Origin: Abditibacterium sp.
GTDB lineage: Bacteria > Armatimonadota > Abditibacteriia > Abditibacteriales > Abditibacteriaceae
Reading direction: 5' to 3'
Assembly (NCBI GenBank): GCA_030448265.1
Contig: JAUJNG010000006.1
Coordinates: forward strand, 155,165 to 219,164
Length of the DNA stretch: 64,000 nucleotides
A model generated the notes under the pieces. That model was given only the letters and a program-made list of their open reading frames with translations, was not told the DNA's origin and did no database searches. Below are positions 8,921 to 19,063 of this stretch, one piece after another. Every line of letters begins with the position of its first letter. The stretch's first letter is position 1. Both the position numbers and the translations under genes were made by a program.

Positions 8921-10020
8921 CGCTGCGAGGACTTCACGGGCAAAAGACGGCGTGCTCCGGCGTATTTTTCGACCCATTTGGGCTGGTCGAGCGAGGAAAC
9001 GATGGTGCCGTCCTGCGAATTGGCGGCGTGGATGAAACGTCCGCGCCCCAGATAAATGCCGACGTGAGAAACGCCTGGCTTGTAGGTATTGGCGAAAAAC
9101 ACGATGTCGCCGGCTTTAAGCGCTTCTTTGGCGACGGGCATTCCGTAGCGAAACTGTTCGGCGGCGGAGTGGGGTAGGGCGCTATATCCCAAATCGCGCA
9201 TCACGCGCATGATAAAGCCGCTGCAATCGAAGCCGCGCGCATTCTCGCCACCCCAGACGTAGGGTGTGCCCAGATAACGCTGCGCCACGCGCACAAAGGG
9301 ATGCAGACCGCGCCCGCCATCGTCCGCTTCGAGCATGGCGCTGCGCAGCACGCCGGTGAAGCTGCCCAACTGCCTCTGCCCTTCGCTGAGGCGCGATTCG
9401 GCGCGGTTGAGCCGCCTTTGCGCCCGCGCGAGATCGGCATCGAGGCGCGCCAGCAAAAGGCGCTGCGTTGGAGTCATCGCAGGCGCGGCGCCCTTTTCGG
9501 GGCGAAGTTCGACGGGCGAGGGCTTGAAAATCATCCCGCCGCGCGCTGGCAGGCGCGCCGCTCCAGAACGCGCCGAAGTGACGCTGGGATCGGGCGCCAG
9601 CGCCGCAACCACGATGGCTTTGACAGTTGCGGGCGATGAGGTCTTGGGGGATGACGTGACCTGAAGGGGGCGAACTCTCTGCGGCACGGAAATTTTGGGC
9701 GGCGCAACCGCCAAAGGTGCCGCATCGGGCTTCGAGACCAGCAGCAAACGCCCCGCGCGCTGGCGCGGCGCGGCCACGGCGCGCGGCGAGATCGCGATGG
9801 CGCTGGCCGGATTGGTCGCGCCAGTGAGCCGAGGCGCGCTCTCCACATCGGGAGTCGTGCCGGAGGACGCCGAGGTGGTGGAGGCGCCCACATTTGGCTT
9901 GGCATGGGGCGCGGTCTGAGCCGTGGCGGGCAACGCCACGACGGGCGCGGTGGCCATCAACATCCGCAGGGACAGACGTTGGAGACGTTGGGGAGTGGGG
10001 CGCGAGAAAAATTTAGGCAT
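8917..10020 (-). CDS. secreted NlpC/P60 (C40) cell-wall peptidase
   Basis: Predicted peptidoglycan endopeptidase of 367 residues. An N-terminal hydrophobic signal (MLMATAPVVALPATA) leads into a long Pro/Ala/Ser-rich region (to about residue 185), a coiled-coil-like stretch (QRLLLARLDADLARAQRRLNR), and a C-terminal NlpC/P60 domain from about residue 235. Catalytic residues are visible: Cys266 in FDCSGF, His in SHVGIYLG, and the third polar residue His in RFIHAAN. The ATG at 10018-10020 is preferred because AGG lies 5-6 bases upstream; an in-frame ATG at 10038 is possible. The HlyD-type gene precedes it on the same strand by 82 bases. Confidence 0.93.
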   Translation of the reverse strand: MPKFFSRPTPQRLQRLSLRMLMATAPVVALPATAQTAPHAKPNVGASTTSASSGTTPDVESAPRLTGATNPASAIAISPRAVAAPRQRAGRLLLVSKPDAAPLAVAPPKISVPQRVRPLQVTSSPKTSSPATVKAIVVAALAPDPSVTSARSGAARLPARGGMIFKPSPVELRPEKGAAPAMTPTQRLLLARLDADLARAQRRLNRAESRLSEGQRQLGSFTGVLRSAMLEADDGGRGLHPFVRVAQRYLGTPYVWGGENARGFDCSGFIMRVMRDLGYSALPHSAAEQFRYGMPVAKEALKAGDIVFFANTYKPGVSHVGIYLGRGRFIHAANSQDGTIVSSLDQPKWVEKYAGARRLLPVKSSQR

Positions 10021-10102
10021 TACGACCTGACCTGACATTGTTTGGCGAAATAAGGGTCTGCCGGAGCAAAAAAGTGAAATGGAGAACAAGCGCAGTGTGG
10101 GC

Positions 10103-12118
10103 TTAGACGGCGGGCGAGGTCAAGCGCACCGTGATTCCTTCCAGCACATCCGCGCGCTTCGCATCAGGGGTGGAAACGGTGCCGCCGTCGGAGGCCGCAA
10201 CGGGCGGCGTCAGCCCCAGAGTTTCGAGCTGGGTGGTTTCGGCAACGACGTGCGCGCCCGCTTGCAACCCTGAGACGATTTCCTGCTGCATCACGTCACC
10301 GCGACCGGTCTCAACTTCTTGCCAGCGCACCTTGAAAGCGGGCGACGCGCCCAAACCGGCTTCGGGAGTGAGAACCGCGACGTAGGCCGCTTCGCCGCGC
10401 CGCAAAATCGCTGTCGGGGGCAGATTGAGCGTCGGTTTCTGGCCTGGCACGGCCACCGACGCCATCACGACCGCTCCGGCGCGTAAAAGCGACGCGGCCT
10501 CATTTGGCGGCGCGTCGGGCGCGCTTTGCACCTCGCCGGAAACCAGCGCGGCTTCTCCCTCGGTGTCTGGCGCTTCAATTTCAGTCACTTTGACCGTCAC
10601 GCTCGCCCCGCTTTGAAGAGAAGCATTTGGCGCCGCATCGGGAGCCACCATAGCCGGCAGCACGGCGCCCGCCTTGACGTTGCGCCACAAACCGCTTTTG
10701 TCTTCAAACCGGACTTCGACTTTGCCACCGCGCGCGAGGCCGAACACGCTCTGTCCCCGTCCCACCTCGCGCGCCAGACGCGAAATCCACATCACCACGC
10801 CGTCACTGGGCGCGTAGGCGGTGGTGAACCTCGGCCTGGGAACCGAATTGAAGACTTTCTGCTGCGCCGCCGCGAGATTCTGCGACGCGCTGGCCACCTG
10901 CGCGCGCGAGGCCGCGATTTGGCGCTGATAGCCTTCGACTTCGCCGTGAAGCCGTTCGGCGTCGCGGCTGGCGCGGCGGCTCTCTTCGAGCGCGGCCTCG
11001 GCGAATCGGATGGCTTGGTCGAGCGTCACGCCCGCGCCGCCGCGCGCCGCTTCCGGCGCGGAGTTCGAGGCGGATTCCTCCTCATCGGGCGCGGGGGCGT
11101 TTTTGGCGAGGAGGCGCGCTTTTTCGGCGTAGGCTTCGAGCCTTGACGCGCTTTTTTCGCGCCGCTCGACTTCGGCCTGGGCACTGGCAACCGTTTTGGC
11201 GGCGGCGGCGCTGGCGTTTTGCGCTTCTTTTTGCGCCGCGCGCGCCGCTTCGACATCAGCGCCACTGGCGTTTTTCTCGTCGAAACGCGCCTCGACCTGA
11301 GCCTGATTTTGCGTGGCCTTTTTCAGTTTTTCTTCGGCGGCGCGGGCGCTGCTCTGGGCCGCAAGCAGGGTTTGCCGCGCGCTTTGCAAGTCGCGCGCGC
11401 CTTCGCGGGCGGCGTCCTGGGCCGCGCGCGCCTGCTGCTGGGCGATTTCCCCAGCGCGATTGACGTTGCGGCGCGGCTTCGCGCGCGTCGGCGCCGCTCG
11501 ATATGGTGCCGGAATTCGGCTGGCTGGCACGGTTTCGCCGTTTTGCAGACGCCGCACCAGATCGCGCGCCGTCACGACCTGGCTCTGGGCGCGCTCGACG
11601 CGCTCCTGAGCCCCGCGCAACTGGCTTTGCGCGATGATGACTTTTTGAGCGAGAGCGGCCTGGGCATCGGTCGCCGCGATTTGCGAGCGCTCCGCCGCGT
11701 TTTGCTGCGATTCGGCGGCGGGAGCGCGCCGCATGGCCTGCCCGCTCGAAATTTCCAGAATGGCGTCGCCGCGCCGCACCTGCGCGCCGGTTTCGACCAG
11801 ATGGCGCGCCACGGCGCCGCCCACCGGCGCGCGCCCCATCACATCGGCCACCAGATGAACGCGTCCGCGCATGGTCGCGCCAGGAGGTCGGGTGGGGCGC
11901 ACGATCAGGGTGGTTTCGCGCGGCATGATCAGTTCGGGCCGGTTTTGCGCGCCGGCGGCGGGAGCCGTCGGTTTGACCAAAAGGGGCGCCAGAAGCAGGC
12001 CCAGGCCCAGCGCGCCGCCACAGCACAATACGGGACGCAGGGGCGAATTTTTGAAGGGCACTTTGACCTGCGGCGCGGGCAGGGCATCGGAGGAGGGAGG
12101 GGACGAGACGAGTGACAT
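10103..12118 (-). CDS. HlyD/RND-type membrane fusion (adaptor) protein
   Basis: A 671-residue periplasmic adaptor. After a proline-rich N-terminus there is a membrane segment (PVLCCGGALGLGLLLAPLLV), a lipoyl-like half-motif (GGAVARHLVETGAQVRRGDAILEI), a very long Ala/Arg/Glu/Gln-rich coiled coil (about residues 115-430), the second lipoyl half (AYAPSDGVVMWISRLAREVGRGQSVFGL), and beta-barrel domains to the C-terminus. Such proteins bridge inner-membrane pumps to outer-membrane channels. No transporter or TolC-like partner is adjacent. The coiled coil is longer than in common HlyD/AcrA proteins and may form an extended hairpin. The ATG at 12116-12118 is chosen; the longer open frame upstream lacks typical sequence. 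Confidence 0.85.
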   Translation of the reverse strand: MSLVSSPPSSDALPAPQVKVPFKNSPLRPVLCCGGALGLGLLLAPLLVKPTAPAAGAQNRPELIMPRETTLIVRPTRPPGATMRGRVHLVADVMGRAPVGGAVARHLVETGAQVRRGDAILEISSGQAMRRAPAAESQQNAAERSQIAATDAQAALAQKVIIAQSQLRGAQERVERAQSQVVTARDLVRRLQNGETVPASRIPAPYRAAPTRAKPRRNVNRAGEIAQQQARAAQDAAREGARDLQSARQTLLAAQSSARAAEEKLKKATQNQAQVEARFDEKNASGADVEAARAAQKEAQNASAAAAKTVASAQAEVERREKSASRLEAYAEKARLLAKNAPAPDEEESASNSAPEAARGGAGVTLDQAIRFAEAALEESRRASRDAERLHGEVEGYQRQIAASRAQVASASQNLAAAQQKVFNSVPRPRFTTAYAPSDGVVMWISRLAREVGRGQSVFGLARGGKVEVRFEDKSGLWRNVKAGAVLPAMVAPDAAPNASLQSGASVTVKVTEIEAPDTEGEAALVSGEVQSAPDAPPNEAASLLRAGAVVMASVAVPGQKPTLNLPPTAILRRGEAAYVAVLTPEAGLGASPAFKVRWQEVETGRGDVMQQEIVSGLQAGAHVVAETTQLETLGLTPPVAASDGGTVSTPDAKRADVLEGITVRLTSPAV

Positions 12119-12382
12119 CGGTGGGCTGCAATGAGGCGAGAAAATGGGATGGCGGGCGAACCGTCGCCATTTTACCCCAAATCGAAGGCAGTTTTCACTG
12201 AAATCGCACTTCTTTTGATTATGCGAATGCGCTGCGAAGAGTGCGTTCAGCGCTTTTTTCGCGTTTGACGTCGCCTCGCGGCACAAAGGCCACGATTTCA
12301 CCTTTCTTAACTGAACTCCCCAGGTGAGCACCGCGCTGCAAAAAGCGCTTTTGCGTTTCGCCCCAAGTTCCACGTCGCCGCG

Positions 12383-13354
12383 TCAGGAGGATGCTGGCAG
12401 CGAAATTTCACAGGTGGATCGAATGACCTGCGCCACGAGCGGCGATGCTTCGGCGGGCGTCACGAAGGCCGATTGGTGCTGCGCAGCGTTGGCGCTGCCC
12501 GCCGCGACTCCCACGCGCGCCGCCTCGAAAATATCGCCGCTCCCAAGATAGGTCGCGGCGAAGGCGCCCACCAGAGAATCGCCTGAACCGACGGGCGAAA
12601 CCGTCTCGACGCGCGGCGCCTCGAACCACTCGATGCCGCCGCGATGCCCCACGTATAGACCGCGTTCGCCGCACGACAACAGCACCACTTCGACGCCCCT
12701 GTGCCCTAAATCGCGCACGGCGCGGCGCTCGTCGGCGCGCGTTTCGAGCGAGCGGTGGAGATAAGCGGCGGCTTCTTCGAGATTGGGTTTAATCGCCCAG
12801 GGCGGCGTTTTGGAAGCGAGCGCGCGCCGGAAAGGTTCGCCCTTGCCGTCGTAAATCAGGGGAATTCCCGCGCCCGCCGCCAGGCCGCACAGCAAAGTGG
12901 CGTGCCAATCGAACGCCGCGTCGCGAGAAGGCGGATAGGAACCGCCAATGCACGCCAGACGCGCCTGGGGCAGCAGTTCGCGCCACTTTTCGAGCAGGCG
13001 CGTGCCGTCGCCGACTTCCAGGGACGCGCCGTTTTCGATGATTTCGGTAATGCGCCCGTCGCCGTGCACGACATTGAGGCAGATGCGGGTGTCGGCCTCG
13101 ACATCGACCCACTCGGCTTCAATGCCCTCCTCGCGCGCCAGATGGCTCATCCAGGCGAGTTGGCGTCGTCCGATGGGAGCGATGGCGCGCACCTCGGCCC
13201 CGAAACGAGACGCGACTCGCGCGGCGTTGAGGCCTTTGCCGCCCGCGCTGGTGAAAACTTCACCCGAATCGACGCGAGACGAGTCGCCGATGCCCCCATT
13301 TGCCAGGCGCACGGTGCGTTCGAGGCAGGGATTGGGAGTCAGCGTCAAGAACAT
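12383..13354 (-). CDS. PfkB-family sugar-phosphate kinase (FruK/LacC-like)
   Basis: A 323-residue ribokinase-fold kinase, closest in pattern to 1-phosphofructokinase/tagatose-6-phosphate kinase: N-terminal FLTLTPNPCLERT, the first PfkB signature GGKGLNAARVASRFG, and the C-terminal ATP/anion-hole motif PVGSGDSLVGAFAA, where the catalytic Asp is retained although GAGD has become GSGD. It phosphorylates a sugar phosphate with ATP. No PTS or other sugar genes are adjacent, so the substrate cannot be named. Confidence 0.88.
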   Translation of the reverse strand: MFLTLTPNPCLERTVRLANGGIGDSSRVDSGEVFTSAGGKGLNAARVASRFGAEVRAIAPIGRRQLAWMSHLAREEGIEAEWVDVEADTRICLNVVHGDGRITEIIENGASLEVGDGTRLLEKWRELLPQARLACIGGSYPPSRDAAFDWHATLLCGLAAGAGIPLIYDGKGEPFRRALASKTPPWAIKPNLEEAAAYLHRSLETRADERRAVRDLGHRGVEVVLLSCGERGLYVGHRGGIEWFEAPRVETVSPVGSGDSLVGAFAATYLGSGDIFEAARVGVAAGSANAAQHQSAFVTPAEASPLVAQVIRSTCEISLPASS

Positions 13355-13424
13355 CGGGGCATGTCAGAAACGGGGGTTGTATGGCAGAAAGATGACGGAA
13401 TTTTGTGCTGTCTTGCTTTTCGCC

Positions 13425-13628
13425 ATGAAATTTTCATCCTCTTCCAATCACAGTTGGAAACGCGAGCGACGCTATTCGTTCTGGGGGACGCTTGATTGCA
13501 TTTTGCACTTTTTGCTTTGCGCCGGTGTTGTGGTGGGCGCCCTGTTCACTTTGAGATGGCTTCTTTTGCTTTGCTGGCCGCAGTTGAACGCGCAGGCCGC
13601 GTGGCTGGCGGCGCGGATGTCGGGCTGA
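13425..13628 (+). CDS. possible small membrane protein
   Basis: A 67-residue open frame with a basic N-terminus, one strong hydrophobic helix (ILHFLLCAGVVVGALFTLRWLLLLC) and a short tail. It is divergent from the PfkB gene. No good ribosome-binding site is seen and no family is recognised. It could be chance, but the hydrophobic segment and placement in otherwise empty space argue mildly for a gene. Confidence 0.35.
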   Translation: MKFSSSSNHSWKRERRYSFWGTLDCILHFLLCAGVVVGALFTLRWLLLLCWPQLNAQAAWLAARMSG

Positions 13629-13682
13629 AACGCTTCGTTTCGTTTTAACGCGTATTTCAGAAATTTCGCACTCTCCTGTAAG

Positions 13683-13741
13683 GTAGGGGCGTAGCGTGCT
13701 ACGCCCTATCGTGCGGTGGGCGTAGCGTGCTACGCCCCTAC
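13683..13741. repeat. nested palindromic repeat
   Basis: GTAGGGGCGTAGCGTGCTACGCC and its complement face each other around 12 bases; each arm contains its own smaller palindrome GGCGTAGC..GCTACGCC. Intergenic, just past the end of the - strand glycosyltransferase gene. Confidence 0.8.
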
Positions 13742-13767
13742 GAAGGAGTCATTGCACTGATGAGCGC

Positions 13768-15642
13768 TTAAAAGGCGCCCGAAGCGGGCTTGGCGCCGTT
13801 TTTAGGCGGCCTCGAAAGCCAGGTTTTGAGCGCCACCAGCATGAATTTGGGCACATAACCCATGCGTTTCCACCGTGAAGGGTCGATCCAGACGCGGTAA
13901 AGCCATTCCAAACCCATGCGCTGCACATAATTGGGCGCGCGGTTGAATTTTCCGGCGTAGACGTCGAACGAACCGCCCACGCCGAGAGCGACGGGTGTTT
14001 TCATGCATTCCAGCTGCGCGGCGATGAATTTTTCCTGTGAGGGAATGCCCATGGCGACAAATAAAACATCAACGTTTTGCGCGGCGATTTCCTGGGCCAT
14101 TTTCGCATCGTCTTCAGCCGTCCAAGCCGCGTTTTTTGGATCTCTGCGCCAAAAACCGTGATGCGTGCCCACGACCTGAAGGCCAGGATACCGCTCGCTT
14201 AAGTTGCGCGCGGCAGTGGAAGCAATGCCTTCCGCTGCGCCCAAAATATAGATGCGGTAGCCTTTTTTAGCGGCGCGTTCGCAGATGCCGGTGACCATAT
14301 CCACGCCCGTGACGCGCTCGTAAATCGGCAGATTGAGCAGGCGCGCGCCCCAGATGACGCCAAATCCGTCGGGGGTAATCAGCGCGGCGCGGCGCATGAT
14401 GGCGGCATAATCGGGGTCGTCGCGCGAGGTGAGAATGGCGTTGGCGTCCGAGGTCAAAACGTGGTGCGGCGTGCCCCGCGCGATGAACTCTTCGATTTTA
14501 TCGAGCGCTTCGCCCATCGAAACCGGCGAAATTTTGACGCCGAAGGCTTCGATGCTTTCCGGCACGTCTTCGCCAGGCACACGGCGCATCAAAAGGCGCG
14601 CGATGGAGAAAAAGCCAATCGCGCCGCCCACCGTCCATCCCACCACGATCAAGGCGTAAAGCAGCGTCACGGCGGGGTGGGTCGGGCCTTCGAAAAACCA
14701 GCGCGAGACGCAGTAGGCCAGTTTGCAAGTCCACAAACCGATGGCGATATAAAGCAGCGCGATTTTGCGCGGCGCGACGCCACGCGAAGCGAGGGCTTCG
14801 TGCAAACGCTGGCGCGTCTGGCTCCACTCCACGCTTTGGCCGCGCAGCCGCGCGCGCACCTGAACCAAAGTCACATCGAGCAGGGGCAGCCCCAGCGCGA
14901 GCAGGGCGAGAGCGAGAATGGCGGGCAGGGTGTTTTTGAGCAGTTCGAGCGCCGAGGCGACGCCCAGCACGAATCCCATCGCGAGCGTTGCCGACCAGCC
15001 CAAATTGAGATGCGGAAAGCGCAGCGACATCAAAAAAGTCGCCAATCCCGCACCGGCCAGAGCCGCCATCGCCGACGGAGGAAACGAATTGTGCGTCGCG
15101 CTCGCGGTGCCGGTGAGCAGAAAAATCAGACCGGCGAGCAGGCCCAGAAACCCGCCCGAAACGGAGGGCACGCGACTGAGCGCCGCGCACATTCGCGCCA
15201 CCATCCAAATCCAGCCCATGGTGAGTGGAACGGCCCACAGGCCAAGTGGCAGCGCGGGCGAATCGGGCATCGAGGACGAAACCGAGAGCAAAACGCGCCC
15301 GTCGGCGCGAATCGCGCCATACGCCGCGCCCAAAACGATGAGATCAGCGACCCAGGCCGGAAATCCCGCCGCGCCGCGCAAAGCCGACAAAACGTAAATC
15401 CCGACCGCCAGAATCCACAACTGCGCGCCCGCCACCAGAGCGGGAGACACCTGATTTCGCGCCAGCGCCGCGCCCTCGCCCCACAGCGTGAGGTAGCACA
15501 GACCCGCGAATCCAACGACAGCCGTGCCCAGCACGAAACAAAGGCCTTCGGGACACATGGCTCTCGCCAGGCGAGAACCATCAGTGACGCGAAGACCCAG
15601 GACGACCAGAGCGGCGGCGGCGAGGAAAATCAGGAAAAACAT
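13768..15642 (-). CDS. WecG/TagA glycosyltransferase fused to degenerate WecA/TagO-like membrane domain
   Basis: A 624-residue two-part protein. Residues ~1-365 are polytopic and follow the pattern of polyprenyl-phosphate sugar-phosphotransferases (GLPLLDVTLVQVRARLRGQS, then a degenerate loop QTRQRLHEAL where HLHHRL is usual). The catalytic motifs are lost: no DDxxG, VARMCAALSRVPSVSGG where the family has NxxNxxDGxDGLxxG, and LNLGWSAT where it has FMGDSGS. Residues ~375-610 are a normal GT26 (WecG/TagA/CpsF) domain with HHVLTSDANAI, TPDGFGVIWG (catalytic Asp), RVTGVDMV, and a C-terminal WLYRVWIDPSRWKRM segment. GT26 enzymes add the second sugar to a lipid-linked intermediate of teichoic acid, enterobacterial antigen or exopolysaccharide. 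The dead domain probably serves as membrane anchor or lipid-substrate clamp (inference). Confidence 0.9.
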   Translation of the reverse strand: MFFLIFLAAAALVVLGLRVTDGSRLARAMCPEGLCFVLGTAVVGFAGLCYLTLWGEGAALARNQVSPALVAGAQLWILAVGIYVLSALRGAAGFPAWVADLIVLGAAYGAIRADGRVLLSVSSSMPDSPALPLGLWAVPLTMGWIWMVARMCAALSRVPSVSGGFLGLLAGLIFLLTGTASATHNSFPPSAMAALAGAGLATFLMSLRFPHLNLGWSATLAMGFVLGVASALELLKNTLPAILALALLALGLPLLDVTLVQVRARLRGQSVEWSQTRQRLHEALASRGVAPRKIALLYIAIGLWTCKLAYCVSRWFFEGPTHPAVTLLYALIVVGWTVGGAIGFFSIARLLMRRVPGEDVPESIEAFGVKISPVSMGEALDKIEEFIARGTPHHVLTSDANAILTSRDDPDYAAIMRRAALITPDGFGVIWGARLLNLPIYERVTGVDMVTGICERAAKKGYRIYILGAAEGIASTAARNLSERYPGLQVVGTHHGFWRRDPKNAAWTAEDDAKMAQEIAAQNVDVLFVAMGIPSQEKFIAAQLECMKTPVALGVGGSFDVYAGKFNRAPNYVQRMGLEWLYRVWIDPSRWKRMGYVPKFMLVALKTWLSRPPKNGAKPASGAF

Positions 15643-15864
15643 ACGGCGCGCATTGGGACTTCAGGCGCGGAGAAAGGGAAAATTGAGGAATACCGGCTCG
15701 AAGGTGTGGAGAAGTTTGCTTTTCCCCAGGCATTTTGAGCAAAACATGGCTGCCATTCCGAGGGAGCCTCGGCGACCGAGGAATCAAGTGCAGCCTTCAC
15801 CCAATGGCAGTTGGTGGACTGACTCAGCAGAAACGCCGTTCGATTATTCGCAGCTACTGCACTT

Positions 15865-15932
15865 AAGGCGGGGCTTGCGCCCTCTTCCAATCGAGAGAAT
15901 CCAGAATTGGAAGAGGGCACAAGCCCCGCCTT
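15865..15932. repeat. palindromic repeat in 330-bp gene-free gap
   Basis: AAGGCGGGGCTTG..CCCTCTTCCAAT faces ATTGGAAGAGGG..CAAGCCCCGCCTT around a short centre. The surrounding gap 15643-15972 contains nothing else recognisable. Confidence 0.8.
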
Positions 15933-15972
15933 GACCAGACTTCCAGAAGCAAAAACGCTCTGGCGTCCAAAC

Positions 15973-17253
<1,281 letters not shown>

Positions 17254-17394
17254 TTATTTTAACAAGTAGCTCAGGCGTGGAAAGTCAAGAAGAAAATATC
17301 AGAATTCCCAAAATTTATCCAAAAAAATTTCGAAACGGAAAGAATCGGCCACGCAAAGCGGGCAAGAGCGCCCGCAAACGTGACGCGAAAACCC

Positions 17395-19023
17395 TTAGCG
17401 GCGCGAAAAACTGCGCTTCAACTGCCCCACCGCGCTCCAAAGCGCGAAGGCGCCTCCCAGAGCCAGAATTCCCGCCCACAGTGCGATGGCCGACGCAACG
17501 GGCAATGCCACACGATGCGCGCTCCACCACGCCACAACCCAGGCGAAAAGAATGGCGCCCCACGAAACGCCCGCCGCCACCGAAGCCTGGCGAAAGCGCA
17601 GCGACGCCCACGCCGCGACGCCGCCCGCAAAGCCCAACTGCGCGGCCAGCAGCGCCAAAACCGCGCTCCACAGCGCCAGGCCGCTTGCCAGTCCCCAGAT
17701 GGCCAGCGCGACAACCGGCCACAGCCCCAGCCGCGCGGTGATCAGCGCGACGCCCAGAAGTTTGCCGCCCACGATTTCGCGCGGGGAAAGCGCGCTCAAA
17801 ACGAGCGGTTCGAGCGTGGCACCCTCGCGTTCGCGCACGAACGACGGCGCCATCTGCGCGATGACGAGGCCGCTCAAAACGGCGGCGGCGCCCAGTGCGG
17901 CGATGCCCCACACCGGCGTCATGGCGTTGGCCAGCGACCACAACAGCAAAGGCACGCCGCCCAAGACCGCGCCGCGCGCGGGGTGCATTCCGATGCCTGG
18001 CTCATCGAAACGCGCCGTCGTGCCAAGATACGCGCGCCACATCCGCCGCGCCACGGGATTTGGCGCCGCGAGGCGTTCCAGCTGGTTTTCCCAGCGCGAA
18101 AGTTCGATGTCGTGGCGCCCCGCGATTTCAATTTTCACCCGCGCCGATGTCGGAGGCGGCGCAAAACCGCCGCTCACCAGAGTGGGCAAAACCACTTCGC
18201 CGCGCTCAAACTCGTCGCGCGTGGCGCGGACATAGGTCGTGCTGGCCCCAATTTGGTCGTCCTCAAAGCTGATTTTGGCCTCAAAACGATGGGGCGTCTG
18301 AGTTTCTTCGCCTAGACGAGCGCAAATTTCGGCTAATTTGGCGCGCGTGATGTCCAGCAGCGCCGCCGCGACCACTCCGCCCACCAGGACGCCCGCAACC
18401 GACCAGAAAGGCGGCGCTTCGAGGAAGGCCACCACGAGGGGCGCTCCCACCGTCACAAAACACGCCGCGCACAGCGTGGCGTTGCTTAGAGCCGTCGAAA
18501 CGTCGCGGCATTCGACGGAAACCAAAAGCCCCAGCGCGCACGACGACAGCCCTGTCGAAAGAAGAAGCGCTACGAAAGCCGCGAATTCCCAGGGCGAAAC
18601 CCCGCCCAGCACAAAACAAAGCGCCAAAACCGGAAGCGGGCACAGCATGACCACGAGCGCGAACGCGGCGACGCTGCGCCACTTGGCGGCCAAAATTTGC
18701 TGCGGCGTAAGGCCAGCCAGAAAAAAGTCGAGAAGCGAGCGCCGCTGCCGCTCAACCGCCAGCATCGGAGCGCCGAGGAAGATTCCGGTCGCGATCCAGA
18801 AAACGAGCTGCACCCTGGCAAATGCCTGGAAAATTGCGCGGCCCACCCCGCTCGCGTTCCTGGCTTCCAAAATCTCGTTGGGGACGGTTTGTTGATAGAG
18901 AAAGACGCCGCACACCGCCAAAATCGCGGCGTAGATGCCCAGCCAGCCGATCATCCAGGGCCGCCGCCACCGTTCGCGCGCTTCTCGAACCGTGAGAGGG
19001 TTGGGAGTCAATTTCAGCGGCAT
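17395..19023 (-). CDS. duplicated ABC-2-type permease
   Basis: A 542-residue membrane protein built of two similar halves, each with about six hydrophobic segments and a matching cytoplasmic motif: LDFFLAGLTPQQILAAKWRS in the first half and LEPLVLSALSPREIVGGKLLG in the second. This 'ER....E.L..T.LSP.EIL.GK' motif is characteristic of ABC-2 permeases of multidrug or Na+ export systems. A soluble segment (about residues 215-320) separates the halves. No ATP-binding subunit is adjacent, so the cognate ATPase must be elsewhere. The start is ATG at 19021-19023 (MPLKLTPNPLTVREARERWR); the longer frame upstream overlaps proS. Confidence 0.85.
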   Translation of the reverse strand: MPLKLTPNPLTVREARERWRRPWMIGWLGIYAAILAVCGVFLYQQTVPNEILEARNASGVGRAIFQAFARVQLVFWIATGIFLGAPMLAVERQRRSLLDFFLAGLTPQQILAAKWRSVAAFALVVMLCPLPVLALCFVLGGVSPWEFAAFVALLLSTGLSSCALGLLVSVECRDVSTALSNATLCAACFVTVGAPLVVAFLEAPPFWSVAGVLVGGVVAAALLDITRAKLAEICARLGEETQTPHRFEAKISFEDDQIGASTTYVRATRDEFERGEVVLPTLVSGGFAPPPTSARVKIEIAGRHDIELSRWENQLERLAAPNPVARRMWRAYLGTTARFDEPGIGMHPARGAVLGGVPLLLWSLANAMTPVWGIAALGAAAVLSGLVIAQMAPSFVREREGATLEPLVLSALSPREIVGGKLLGVALITARLGLWPVVALAIWGLASGLALWSAVLALLAAQLGFAGGVAAWASLRFRQASVAAGVSWGAILFAWVVAWWSAHRVALPVASAIALWAGILALGGAFALWSAVGQLKRSFSRR

Positions 19024-19063
19024 CGGGGCGCAAAAGTGAAAAACGCTGTGGAACGACCTATCG

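Noticed and set aside
14461..15738. 425-codon + strand frame opposite the TagA fusion.
   Set aside because: Gln/Arg/His-rich without domain features; a shadow of the membrane-protein codons.
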